64,000 bases of DNA. Source: CAYMEV01 sp964389675 [NCBI: uncultured Candidatus Sumerlaeota bacterium] (GTDB lineage: Bacteria > CAYMEV01). The first letter of the stretch is position 1. The number at the start of each line of letters is the position of its first letter. The translations under genes and the position numbers were made by a program. This document shows, in pieces, positions 44,653-53,386 of the stretch. The notes beneath the pieces were generated by a model, which worked only from the letters and a program-made list of their open reading frames with translations, had not been told where the DNA came from and ran no database searches. The stretch lies in the NCBI GenBank assembly GCA_964389675.1, contig CAYMEV010000018.1:1-64000 (forward strand), read 5' to 3'.

Positions 44653-46384
44653 TTTTCTGGATTTCATGGAGAGGTGCCCTGACCACCCTGTTTTTGCCAC
44701 TTTCCTTTGCAGAATACAGGGCAATATCAGCAAGCTTTATAAGCTCAGTTTCATTGTTTACAACTGATTCCGGAAATGATGATACACCAAGGCTCAATGT
44801 CCTTGATATGGAGATATCCCCCCTGATGAATTTATGCTCCATGACAGCCTTCCTGATTCTTTCCGCTACCACAAGGGCACCTTTATATGTAGTATTAGGA
44901 AGCAGGAGGACAAATTCCTCTCCGCCATACCTTCCCACAATATCCGACACCCTGCTGCTGTTTACAAGGATTGCGGATATGTCCTTCAATACAAGATCAC
45001 CGAAATCATGCCCGTATGTATCATTAACTGATTTAAAATTATCTATATCCACCATAAGGCAGGACAGTGCAAACCCTCCCCTGACACTGCGCGAGTATTC
45101 GCTCTTTATCCTTTTTTCAAGATAGCCCCTGTTCAACAGGCCTGTCAGGCCGTCTGTAATGCTGAGCTCTTTCAGTATCCTGTTTTTTTCCTTCAGCTCC
45201 TGATGAAGGTACCTGACCCTGAGATGCGCATTAACCCTGGCAAACAGCTCCTCCATATCAAACGGCTTATAAAGGTAGTCGTCAGCAACATTGTTCAGTG
45301 CACTGATAAGCTCATCCTTCCTGGTGACAGAGGTAACAATTATTTTCGGGATAAATTTCAGGTTTTCAATCTGGCCAAGCTGTTTGAACATTTCTTTGGC
45401 AGTCATATCAGGCAGGTCGAATTCCGATATGATAATATCCACCGGGTTCGTTTCAATAAAATCAATAAGCTCTTTGCCTGTTTTCAGCAGGTAGACGACA
45501 TAGCCCTTCTTTTTCAGGCTGTATTTCAGTATGTGGCCAGTGGTCGGCTCCTGGTCAACAACAGCGATCCTTCCAAATTTTTTCTGTTCTATGGCATTGA
45601 ACAGGTTCTTTATAAAAAGCCTTAGACTCCCCTTGCTGAAAGGCTTTACGAAGTATTCTATAGCCCCCACCATAAAGCCCTTCTCCTTCTCTGCCTGATC
45701 TGTCTTGGCGCTCACTATTATAACCGGGATATCCTGTGTTTTATCATCGATCCTTAATTTCTTGCATACTTCATAACCGTTCATGCCGGGCATTTCCAAA
45801 TCCAGCGTGACAAGGTCGATATGCTCCCTCTGGGATATTTCAAGGGCAGTATCTCCGCTTCCTGCAAGAAAGAAGTTGTAACCGTCAGGCTCCAGCTCCC
45901 TTTTTATCAGCTTTCTCATAAGGTCAGAATCATCAACTACCAGGATATTCCTGTTATTATTATCCCCTGCAAAGAACTCCTCATCCTCTTTGGCTGCTTC
46001 AGAGTCTTTAGCGCTCTCGGGCATGCCCCTTCTTATAAGCGGCTTCAGTATCTTCTGCAGGAAGCTGTCTCTGGAGAATGGCTTGATGATAAAATCCGAG
46101 ATCCCTATCCTGAATGCCCTGTTAAGGTTATCCTTGTCAAGGTGGCTTACTATCATTATAATATTCAGGAAAGGAAATTCACCCAGAAGCTTCTCAATAT
46201 ACCCGAACATGCCTTCATGGTAATTTTCCCACTCAATAAGGGCAAAAGAGGGAGAATCAGACTGTATCACCTGGTATACCTGCCCCAGATTCTCTGTAGT
46301 AATTATCTCTATTCCAATATGCTTGACATATTGCTTTGCAGCAGCTCTCAGGGATTTGGAGGAGTCGTAGAAGAGAATTTTCAT
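44636..46384 (-). CDS. Triple-receiver diguanylate cyclase
   Basis: 582 residues: REC1 (1-118), REC2 (145-262), REC3 (270-390) and a GGDEF domain (about 410-575). Only REC2 has a full phosphorylation site (Asp151-152, Asp195, Lys247). The acceptor position is Glu51 in REC1 and Glu321 in REC3, which may mimic a permanent phosphate or abolish control. The cyclase is active-looking: 'DGLTGLLNRGYLEKR', 'DIDNFKSVND', Gly-Gly-Glu-Glu-Phe at 487-491, and a product-inhibition site Arg-Val-Ser-Asp (478-481) five residues before it. It would make c-di-GMP under phosphorelay control. Middle gene of a three-gene operon with thioredoxin and a GT39 protein. Confidence 0.92.
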   Translation of the reverse strand: MKILFYDSSKSLRAAAKQYVKHIGIEIITTENLGQVYQVIQSDSPSFALIEWENYHEGMFGYIEKLLGEFPFLNIIMIVSHLDKDNLNRAFRIGISDFIIKPFSRDSFLQKILKPLIRRGMPESAKDSEAAKEDEEFFAGDNNNRNILVVDDSDLMRKLIKRELEPDGYNFFLAGSGDTALEISQREHIDLVTLDLEMPGMNGYEVCKKLRIDDKTQDIPVIIVSAKTDQAEKEKGFMVGAIEYFVKPFSKGSLRLFIKNLFNAIEQKKFGRIAVVDQEPTTGHILKYSLKKKGYVVYLLKTGKELIDFIETNPVDIIISEFDLPDMTAKEMFKQLGQIENLKFIPKIIVTSVTRKDELISALNNVADDYLYKPFDMEELFARVNAHLRVRYLHQELKEKNRILKELSITDGLTGLLNRGYLEKRIKSEYSRSVRGGFALSCLMVDIDNFKSVNDTYGHDFGDLVLKDISAILVNSSRVSDIVGRYGGEEFVLLLPNTTYKGALVVAERIRKAVMEHKFIRGDISISRTLSLGVSSFPESVVNNETELIKLADIALYSAKESGKNRVVRAPLHEIQKNGHKE

Positions 46385-46692
46385 CAGCTTAGCTTCTGTA
46401 TCTCACCTTCAAAGAACTCAGCGTTTCTAAGGCCGCTTATCCTGTTAATCTCCCTGCCTTCTTTGAAAAATATAACTGTGGGCACGCTGAATATGTGAAA
46501 ATGGGATGCAACCTGCTGGTTCTCACCTACATCGCATTTATAAAAGGGTATGGCTGAGTATTTCTCAGATAGCTCTTCGAGAATGGGTTCCAGCTTTTTG
46601 CAGGGGCTGCACCAGGCAGCGCCGAAATCCAGGATGAGACTGCTTCCGTTTTGTATAATATCCTTAAAATTGTCATCAGTCAGCTTCAGCAT
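46384..46692 (-). CDS. trxA: Thioredoxin with a CSPC active site
   Basis: 102 residues, thioredoxin length. The active site is Trp27-Cys28-Ser29-Pro30-Cys31 instead of the usual Cys-Gly-Pro-Cys. The cis-proline loop 'IFSVPTVIFF' and the C-terminal 'INRISGLRNAEFFEGEI' are normal. It reduces protein disulfides in the cytoplasm. AGGAGG precedes the ATG, and the stop shares one base with the start of the next gene (TGATG). It is first in the operon with the diguanylate cyclase, a pairing that suggests redox input but could be only co-expression. Confidence 0.88.
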   Translation of the reverse strand: MLKLTDDNFKDIIQNGSSLILDFGAAWCSPCKKLEPILEELSEKYSAIPFYKCDVGENQQVASHFHIFSVPTVIFFKEGREINRISGLRNAEFFEGEIQKLS

Positions 46693-46729
46693 TATATATC
46701 CTCCTAATAATTCTTGATTATTTTCCTGT

Positions 46730-46757
46730 ATTATAATTCAAATAAGATAAAATACAA
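46730..46757 (-). promoter_or_regulatory. Promoter of the thioredoxin operon
   Basis: The minus strand reads TTGTAT (46752-46757), 16 bases, TATAAT (46730-46735). The predicted start is about 30 bases before the ATG at 46692. Confidence 0.6.
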
Positions 46758-46780
46758 ATATTGTAAAGCATAAAAATTCC

Positions 46781-46800
46781 ATATGACGGAGTCGTCATAT
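46781..46800. promoter_or_regulatory. Candidate operator, 8-bp inverted repeat
   Basis: ATATGACG-GAGT-CGTCATAT is a perfect inverted repeat with 8-bp arms and a 4-base spacer. It sits between the two divergent promoters at 46730-46757 and 46815-46843. There is no U-tract next to it, so an operator is more likely than a terminator. The binding protein is unknown. Confidence 0.5.
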
Positions 46801-46814
46801 ATGGCATTTTAATC

Positions 46815-46843
46815 TTGCCTTTTTTGCCGCCTGGTAATATAAA
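46815..46843 (+). promoter_or_regulatory. Probable promoter of the flippase-methyltransferase gene
   Basis: TTGCCT (46815-46820), 17 bases, TATAAA (46838-46843), about 41 bases before the ATG at 46885. A TTGACT at 46845-46850 is a second -35 candidate without a good -10. Confidence 0.4.
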
Positions 46844-46884
46844 TGTTGACTGCCTGGCTTTTATAGCTGAGCCTGGGATAAAAA

Positions 46885-48516
46885 ATGGAATCAAAGAGAA
46901 ACATATTCATACTCCTTTTTATATTTGGTTTTTCCATACTGCTGATAGGTATTATCAAGTCAGCATTTATATTCAGGAACATCAGCATCCCCGAAAGCTC
47001 TTTTATCAAGGTATCATTTTACGGCATACTGACACTGATACTCATGTCCTTCCACCTGTTCCTCCGATTTATTAAATGGCATCACCTGCTGAGGAACAAC
47101 CAGATACTCATACCGGTCAGGACTTCCATGCTGGGTTTCTTTTCAGGGTTAAGCCTTATATTCATCCCCCTTTTCATCGGTGAAACATACCTGCGCAGCT
47201 ATATCATATCCAGGAGGGAAAGGGTCAGCCTGAACTCAGTATTCAACACTGCCGCTGCCGACAGGGCATATGATATATTTGCAGTCCTTTTCTGGGGGAT
47301 ATTCTTTTTAGAATCAGATTACATCAGATTATTCTCATTTGTCTTATTTTCTGCAGTTCTTCTTGTGCCGGGGATCAAAACCTTCTTTATCAGGATGCTT
47401 GTAATAATAACCGGTTTTCTCCTGAGGCTTTTGGGCATAGCCTATATATCCCTTGACAGGGGGATCCTCCTGAATATCAGAAAGAGGCTGATGCTTAAGA
47501 ACCTTATACTGAGCATCTTTGCCTGGGCTGTCCCCTCCTTTATGGTCTACTGCATCCTTCAGGAGCATATCCCTGTCTCTGTTGCGGATGCATTCAGGTT
47601 CTTTGTAAATTCCACATTTCATCAGATCTTTGTTCTCTCATCAGGAGGCATAATCACTGCCGGCTCATATATGACAGGATTCCTCACCGGGGCAGGATAC
47701 CACTATGACCAGGCGGTAATTTCAACTTTTGTCTTCAGGATCTCCACGACGGGTTTTTCATTTTTGGCCGGCCTTATATCGGTTTTAAGCTTCAGGAAAT
47801 ACCTTTTCAACAGGCATGCCTGCACCCATTTCGAAGAGATCGCGGGGGAGTATGACGCTCAGATACCTGCTCACTCCACCAGGATCGTTGTAGATCGGAA
47901 GATGGAAAGAATGATTGAAGAGTTAGCGGTCAGACCAGGCCTTACGGGGCTTGATATTGGCTGCGGCCAGGGATATTACCTCAAGGAATTTGGAAATAGG
48001 GGGATAGATGCTGCAGGAGTAGAAAGCTCAAAAAACCAGCTGAGAAGCGCCTGCCGGCTTACTGAAGGCAAAAATCAGTTATTCAGCGCTTCACTTCCCT
48101 TTCTGCCATTCAGGGACGGATCATTTGATTTTGTCTATATAATAAATGTGCTTCACCACCTTCCTGACAGAGAGGCTCAAAAGAGTGCCATCAGGGAAAT
48201 CCTCAGGGTAACAAAGAAAAACGGGCTGGTATTCATCAATGAGATCAATACGCGGAATTTTATCTTCAAACTCTATATGAGCTATATCTTCCCTCTGCTG
48301 AATAATATTGATGAAGGCACGGAACAGTGGATAAACCCTGTTCATCTGGAAAATGAATGGCAGTCATTGCATGCAAAGACCAAATATTTTACATTCCTTC
48401 CCGAATTTACCCCCGGGATAGCCTGGAAAGTCCTAAGCCCTGCCGAAAAGCTTCTTGAGCGAAGCTTCCTTGGCAAATACTCTGCACACTACATATCCAT
48501 CCTTAAAAAGGCCTGA
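46885..48516 (+). CDS. Fusion of a flippase-like (UPF0104/MprF-type) membrane domain and a methyltransferase
   Basis: 543 residues. Residues 1-305 form about eight membrane helices of the lysylphosphatidylglycerol-synthase transmembrane type ('LLRNNQILIPVRTSMLGFF', 'IFIPLFIGETYLRSY', 'FVNSTFHQIFVLSSGGI'). Residues 320-543 are a class I SAM methyltransferase with 'GLDIGCGQGYYLKEF' (motif I at 357-363), acidic Glu after strand 2 ('AAGVESSKN'), and 'FDFVYIINVLHHLPD'. No stop or frameshift separates the halves. A plausible but unproven reading is modification of a lipid or lipid-linked glycan that the membrane part translocates. The gene is monocistronic, divergent from the thioredoxin operon. 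Confidence 0.82.
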   Translation: MESKRNIFILLFIFGFSILLIGIIKSAFIFRNISIPESSFIKVSFYGILTLILMSFHLFLRFIKWHHLLRNNQILIPVRTSMLGFFSGLSLIFIPLFIGETYLRSYIISRRERVSLNSVFNTAAADRAYDIFAVLFWGIFFLESDYIRLFSFVLFSAVLLVPGIKTFFIRMLVIITGFLLRLLGIAYISLDRGILLNIRKRLMLKNLILSIFAWAVPSFMVYCILQEHIPVSVADAFRFFVNSTFHQIFVLSSGGIITAGSYMTGFLTGAGYHYDQAVISTFVFRISTTGFSFLAGLISVLSFRKYLFNRHACTHFEEIAGEYDAQIPAHSTRIVVDRKMERMIEELAVRPGLTGLDIGCGQGYYLKEFGNRGIDAAGVESSKNQLRSACRLTEGKNQLFSASLPFLPFRDGSFDFVYIINVLHHLPDREAQKSAIREILRVTKKNGLVFINEINTRNFIFKLYMSYIFPLLNNIDEGTEQWINPVHLENEWQSLHAKTKYFTFLPEFTPGIAWKVLSPAEKLLERSFLGKYSAHYISILKKA

Positions 48517-48615
48517 TAAATAATCCGGAGCAGGTTCAGGCATTTTTATCTTTTAATAACCGCTTTATAATGCTATAATGGATAAAAATTCTGTACTCCG
48601 GTAATAAGAAGAAGG

Positions 48616-49722
48616 ATGATAATTAAAACTGTTACAACAAAAAAGGAACTTGAGGATTTTATTAATTTTCCGTATAAACTGTATGAGCCCTACCCAATGT
48701 GGGTACCCCCGCTGATCTCCCAGCAGAAAAGGATGCTTGACCCCGGGGCAAATCCATTTTTCAGCCATGCTGAAGTAAGGCACTTCCTGGCCTATAAGAG
48801 CAGTAAGGTCTCCGGCAGGATAAGCGCAATAATAGACAGAAACTTCAATGAATTCCAGAATGAAAACACAGGTTTTTTTGGCTTTTTTGAGTGTATTGAC
48901 TGCAGGGACACTGCCAATGAGCTGATAAAGGCAGCAGAAGATTTTCTGAAAGAGAGGAACATCGACACTATAAAAGGGCCTGTCAATCTCTCCACAAATA
49001 ATGAATGCGGGCTTCTGATCGACGGATTTGAACTCCCGCCTGTAGTAATGATGACCTATAACCCTCATTATTATACAGAATTCTTTGAAAACAGCCGTTT
49101 CAACAAGGCCATGGACATATACGCCTATATAATGTCAAAAGAGGATGTGGATGACAGGATAGAAAAGCTTATAGACTATGTATCCATTCCTGAAGGCTAT
49201 ACCTTCCGGACCATAAGGAAAAAAAACCTGAAGCGCGAGATAAGCCTTATAAAGGATATATACAATTCAGCCTGGGAAAAGAACTGGGGCTTTGTACCTC
49301 TCCAGGATGATGAATTTGATTTTCTTGCTGATGACCTGAAACATATAATAGATGAAGAGCTTGTATTCATTGTAGAAAAGGGAAGCGAAACAGTCGGCTT
49401 TTCTCTCGCTCTTCCGGACATTAACCAGGTCCTTGTCAAAATGAACGGGAAGCTTCTTCCCTTCGGTTTCCTGAAACTGATGAGGGGCATGAAAAAGATT
49501 GATACCATACGGGTAATTACAATGGGCGTAAAAAAAGAGCACAGAAAGACAGGGATTTCAGCCATGTTCTATCTGAAAACCATTGAAAACGGGCTCCGAA
49601 AGGGTTATACAAGGGCTGAATGCAGCTGGGTACTGGAGAACAATAAAGCCATGAACAGGGACCTGAGGCTTCTCGGGGCGCATAAATACAAGACCTACAG
49701 GATCTACCAGAAAGAAATATAG
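48616..49722 (+). CDS. GNAT-like N-acyltransferase family protein
   Basis: 368 residues. The N-terminal part ('FPYKLYEPYPMWVPPLISQQK', shortened; 'PFFSHAEVRHFLAY') and 'KGPVNLSTNNECGLLIDGF' are characteristic of a widespread ~370-residue GNAT-related family often seen near lipid and envelope genes. The C-terminal half has the acetyl-CoA fold with 'ITMGVKKEHRKTGISAMFY' and 'ECSWVLENNKAMNRDLRLLG'. The acyl acceptor is unknown. It is the first gene of the long plus-strand run up to 61,613, behind AGAAGG, 10 bases before the epimerase gene. Confidence 0.8.
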   Translation: MIIKTVTTKKELEDFINFPYKLYEPYPMWVPPLISQQKRMLDPGANPFFSHAEVRHFLAYKSSKVSGRISAIIDRNFNEFQNENTGFFGFFECIDCRDTANELIKAAEDFLKERNIDTIKGPVNLSTNNECGLLIDGFELPPVVMMTYNPHYYTEFFENSRFNKAMDIYAYIMSKEDVDDRIEKLIDYVSIPEGYTFRTIRKKNLKREISLIKDIYNSAWEKNWGFVPLQDDEFDFLADDLKHIIDEELVFIVEKGSETVGFSLALPDINQVLVKMNGKLLPFGFLKLMRGMKKIDTIRVITMGVKKEHRKTGISAMFYLKTIENGLRKGYTRAECSWVLENNKAMNRDLRLLGAHKYKTYRIYQKEI

Positions 49723-49731
49723 GGATTTGAG

Positions 49732-50703
49732 ATGAGGATACTTATTACCGGTTCCACCGGATTCATAGGCCTTAACCTGATTCAGCACCTTCACGCAGAG
49801 GGGCACCATATAACTGCTATAATACGAAACCCTGAAAAATCCTCTCTAATTGAAAAGCATGCTGACAGTATAATCATAGGAGACCTTAAGGAACCTGATT
49901 CACTCAAGAAAATATTCAAAGGCACTGAAATATGCTTTCACCTCTCAGGACTCACAAAATCAGTAAGACTGAAAGACTTCTGGGAGAACAACTATACTGC
50001 TTCGATAAATCTTATTGAAGAGATAAAAAGGACAGACCCGCCGATAAAGCATCTTATCATGCTCAGCTCGCTGGCAGCATCTTCTCCATGCTCTTCAGAG
50101 GAGGGTGTTGGGGAGGGTTTGCCTGAAAAGCCTGTATCAGCCTATGGCCAGAGCAAGCTTTCTGCAGAACTCTATCTCAGAAAAACAGCCCTGCCCTACA
50201 CTATAATAAGGCCTCCCATAGTATACGGGCCATATGACAGGGATGTATTTTCCTTTTTCAAAATGGCAAAACTGGGATTTATCCCGGTCATGGGAGCAAA
50301 AAAGAAATACTCGGTGATATATGTCGGGGACCTTGCATGTATCCTTTCCCGGATAATGGGCAAAGAGGCCGCTTTTGGCAAAATATACAATGTTGGCGAG
50401 CCTCAGAGCTATACTTATGGAGAAATTATTTCAGCAATATGCAGGGCAGTAGGCAGGAGATCCACCATAATAAACATCCCTGAGTTTCTTCTCTATATTA
50501 TTGCGCCGGTTTACGAGCTTTTATCCAGGATAACAGGGATATCCCCCATACTGACAAGGGATAAACTGCTTGAGATTGTACAGGATGGCTGGACATCAGA
50601 TACAGGCCTTATATCCAGGGAACTTGGCATCACAGCACAGACTACGATCGAAGCAGGAACAAAAATGGCATTTGACTGGTACAAACTGAATGGATGGTTA
50701 TAA
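49732..50703 (+). CDS. NAD(P)-dependent epimerase/reductase (extended SDR)
   Basis: 323 residues with the Rossmann motif 'ILITGSTGFIGLNLIQHL', 'HLIMLSSLAAS' before the active site, and the Tyr-x3-Lys 'YGQSK' near residue 140. It resembles the broad group of sugar epimerases, dihydroflavonol-reductase-like and 3-beta-hydroxysteroid-like SDRs ('EEGVGEGLPEKPVSAYGQSK'). Such proteins next to GNAT-like genes are seen in lipid or hopanoid-type contexts, but no substrate can be named. Its stop lies 4 bases before the preferred start of the HIT gene. Confidence 0.83.
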   Translation: MRILITGSTGFIGLNLIQHLHAEGHHITAIIRNPEKSSLIEKHADSIIIGDLKEPDSLKKIFKGTEICFHLSGLTKSVRLKDFWENNYTASINLIEEIKRTDPPIKHLIMLSSLAASSPCSSEEGVGEGLPEKPVSAYGQSKLSAELYLRKTALPYTIIRPPIVYGPYDRDVFSFFKMAKLGFIPVMGAKKKYSVIYVGDLACILSRIMGKEAAFGKIYNVGEPQSYTYGEIISAICRAVGRRSTIINIPEFLLYIIAPVYELLSRITGISPILTRDKLLEIVQDGWTSDTGLISRELGITAQTTIEAGTKMAFDWYKLNGWL

Positions 50704-50707
50704 GAAG

Positions 50708-51196
50708 ATGAGACATATATATGCCCCTCACCGGTCCTCATATTTTGAACTCCCCAGGGATGAGGAATGCCTTTTCTGCAGGCTTATAAGGGAGGATACT
50801 GCAAAGGACAGGGAAAATCTCATAATCTACAGAGGCAGGCTCTGTTTTGTCATGCTTAATAAATATCCGTATAATAACGGCCATACAATGGTAGTTCCAT
50901 ATGGTCACTTTACATACCTGAAAGAGCTGGACTCAAAGACCATAAGCGAGATATACACATACTTAAAGATCATTGAAAGCACTCTGCTGGATATTTATAA
51001 TGCTGACGGCATAAATATAGGCCTGAATATTAAAGAAGCTGCCGGCGCAGGGATCAGGGACCATATCCATTACCATATACTGCCGAGGTGGAAAGGGGAT
51101 TCAAACTTCATGACATCCGTTTCAGATACAAGGGTTGTCCCTGAGGATTTCCGTGAAACCTACAGAAAAATAAAATCCGGCTTTGAAGCTATCTAA
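50708..51196 (+). CDS. HIT-family hydrolase/phosphorylase
   Basis: 162 residues if started at the ATG at 50708, which aligns with the family's 'MxxIYAPHRSSYF' opening; an ATG at 50690 overlaps the preceding gene. Visible are a Cys-x2-Cys pair (21 and 24), 'NNGHTMVVPYGH', and the histidine triad 'DHIHYHILPR'. The layout with Cys pair and long C-terminus matches the Ap4A-phosphorylase-like branch (Rv2613c type). It would cleave dinucleoside polyphosphates or AMP-linked adducts in the cytoplasm. It sits 24 bases before the LPS-export gene. Confidence 0.88.
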   Translation: MRHIYAPHRSSYFELPRDEECLFCRLIREDTAKDRENLIIYRGRLCFVMLNKYPYNNGHTMVVPYGHFTYLKELDSKTISEIYTYLKIIESTLLDIYNADGINIGLNIKEAAGAGIRDHIHYHILPRWKGDSNFMTSVSDTRVVPEDFRETYRKIKSGFEAI

Positions 51197-51220
51197 GCCC
51201 TTATGACAGATTAAAAATCA

Positions 51221-53386
51221 ATGGACAGATACAGACGCATAAAATATATAGTACTTGCCTTAGGGATCGGTTTTGTCATTGCAGTTACAGGCTATATAAT
51301 CAAAAGCAATATGGGAACTGAGACAAGGACCATAATTGATGAGGGCCCGGATATATCAGAAATTGCTGATGCACCTGACATACTGATAAAACCCTTCATA
51401 AGGGATAATATTGAAGGCGGTGAAGTCAGGTATTCCATTAATGCTTCAGAAGGAAGGCTTTATTCAGAATACGGCCCGTCAGGGTCTGTGATCAGCCAGA
51501 GGATAGAAATCTCAGAAATACATGAGATCAGGATATTCACCAAAGACGAAAGATCGGTAACTATTTCCGCAGACAGGGCAACAATTTTTACCCTGAGGAA
51601 TCAGACCAGGAATATATCACTTCACAGCAATATTGCCATAGAACACCCTTCAATGGGTATATTAAGGACACAGAACCTTGATTTCTCCTTTGCAGACAAT
51701 ATGATAAGAACAGAGGACAGCTTCATTATTGAAAACAAGGAAAGCATCATAGAAGGCAAGGGTTTTGAATACAATACTGTCACGGATAATGTAGAGGTAC
51801 TTGGAGGGCTTGAGGGAACCCTTTATTTTGAAGATAACCCTGAGCCTTTGTTTTTTATTGGAGAAACAATGCGTTATATTGAAGAAGAGTCCCGAATGGT
51901 AATGGAAAAACCGACAGCCTTCCTTTTTGACACCAGCTGTATGAAAGCAGGAAATACAGAAATATTTATGGACAGTGAAATGAATGTAGAAAGAATTGAG
52001 CTTTCTGACACTGTATCCGCAGAGCTTATTATGAAGAATGATAAGGATGAAAATGAGAGATACAGGCTTTTTTCAAGGAACATTAATATATTTTTCTATG
52101 AGGGCCGGCCCGGGAGTATGAGCCTTAATAACGGCTTTCTTATGGAAAAGATTGACGAAGATATGTTCATAAGCGGGCATCATGCACTGATCAGCTTCAG
52201 GGTATCAGAAGGTGGCTATATTGCTGAAAGCATTGACTTCTACAATGGATTCTATATTGATTATATTGATTCGGGATTTTCAGGCTATAACGGCACCATG
52301 GACCTTGATTCAGGTATAATGATGTCAGACAGCTCTCCGGTCATTTATAATTACCCTTATATCACAAAGGCCCAGGAGATAATCATAGATAACAGGCAGA
52401 AGACCATGAAGGCATCAAAGAATATCCATACCATCATCCCCGGTTATGAAAACGAGAACGAAGGCAAGGCATCGGATGCAGGGATCAGCGAATACAATTT
52501 CGACAGGATGGATATCCGCTCAAATAAAGTTGAGTATGACATGAAGAAGGATATGGTATGGTATAAAAATAACTGTGAAATTGATACTGATTCATTGACA
52601 ATTAGTGCAGATGACATTAAATTATATAATAAGAAACAGTTAGTGCAGATAACTGGAAATGTGAAGGGAAATCTTACCAGTAAAAGCGCCGGGAGCTCCG
52701 ATGAGGAAAAGTTATACTTTGATACAGAATACATGCATTATGATGCAAAAGGAGAAATAATCCTGCTGAAAGAGATTGAAAAGGCTTATCCGGTAGTTTG
52801 GCAGAAAGGGTTCAGGGCCTCATCAAAATCCATAATTGTAAAGCCGGGTGAGGATTATGTATTTTTCTCTGAAGAAGCTGAATCAGTATTTTTCAGGGAT
52901 TTTTACGAGGAATCAGGAGGGCAAAACGGATTTTTTTCCTTTGATGACTCTGACATGCCGGTTGAGGTCTCTGCTGACAGCATCGAGCTATTTGAAGCTG
53001 AAAAGATCATTATATACAGCGGCAGTGTATATGCAAAAAAGGGAGAAAATTCGCTTGCTACTGACCTGATGACAGTTTACATGGATGACCGGAGGTCCAT
53101 TGAAAGGGTGGAATGCATAAACAGCCTGAAAATCGGCGGAAAAGACAAATACATTGAAGGGGACAAAGGCACCTATTACAAGGATAATGAGGAGTTCCAC
53201 ATAGAGGGCGGTATCAATTATAATGATAAAATGACATCTTTACAAAATGCTGAAAAACTGATATACTATATAGATGAGAACAGATATTCAGTGTTCGGCA
53301 CTGAAATTATCACAAAATACAGGTTTGAAGAACCGCTTGAAGTGCCGAGGATCTTCCCTAAACACAAGAGGAATATTTTGAAATGA
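51221..53386 (+). CDS. LptC/LptA-like LPS-export protein of unusual length
   Basis: 721 residues. One N-terminal membrane helix (about 8-27) is followed by a periplasmic region made almost wholly of beta strands. The first part resembles LptC ('GSVISQRIEISEIHEIRIF', 'TIFTLRNQTRNISLHSN'). The later part has OstA/LptA-type jellyroll turns ('YDMKKDMVWYKNNCEI', 'LVQITGNVKGNLTSK', 'EKIIIYSGSVYAKKGE'). LptC and LptA are each usually below 200 residues, so this looks like both, or several jellyrolls, in one chain. It would bridge LptBFG to the outer membrane. Its stop overlaps lptB by 4 bases, which supports the assignment. No separate lptA is in the window. Confidence 0.75.
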   Translation: MDRYRRIKYIVLALGIGFVIAVTGYIIKSNMGTETRTIIDEGPDISEIADAPDILIKPFIRDNIEGGEVRYSINASEGRLYSEYGPSGSVISQRIEISEIHEIRIFTKDERSVTISADRATIFTLRNQTRNISLHSNIAIEHPSMGILRTQNLDFSFADNMIRTEDSFIIENKESIIEGKGFEYNTVTDNVEVLGGLEGTLYFEDNPEPLFFIGETMRYIEEESRMVMEKPTAFLFDTSCMKAGNTEIFMDSEMNVERIELSDTVSAELIMKNDKDENERYRLFSRNINIFFYEGRPGSMSLNNGFLMEKIDEDMFISGHHALISFRVSEGGYIAESIDFYNGFYIDYIDSGFSGYNGTMDLDSGIMMSDSSPVIYNYPYITKAQEIIIDNRQKTMKASKNIHTIIPGYENENEGKASDAGISEYNFDRMDIRSNKVEYDMKKDMVWYKNNCEIDTDSLTISADDIKLYNKKQLVQITGNVKGNLTSKSAGSSDEEKLYFDTEYMHYDAKGEIILLKEIEKAYPVVWQKGFRASSKSIIVKPGEDYVFFSEEAESVFFRDFYEESGGQNGFFSFDDSDMPVEVSADSIELFEAEKIIIYSGSVYAKKGENSLATDLMTVYMDDRRSIERVECINSLKIGGKDKYIEGDKGTYYKDNEEFHIEGGINYNDKMTSLQNAEKLIYYIDENRYSVFGTEIITKYRFEEPLEVPRIFPKHKRNILK

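Noticed and set aside
46760-46830. ATATGACG inverted repeat as a terminator
   Set aside because: No T-tract follows on either side, and it lies between divergent starts where no transcript ends.
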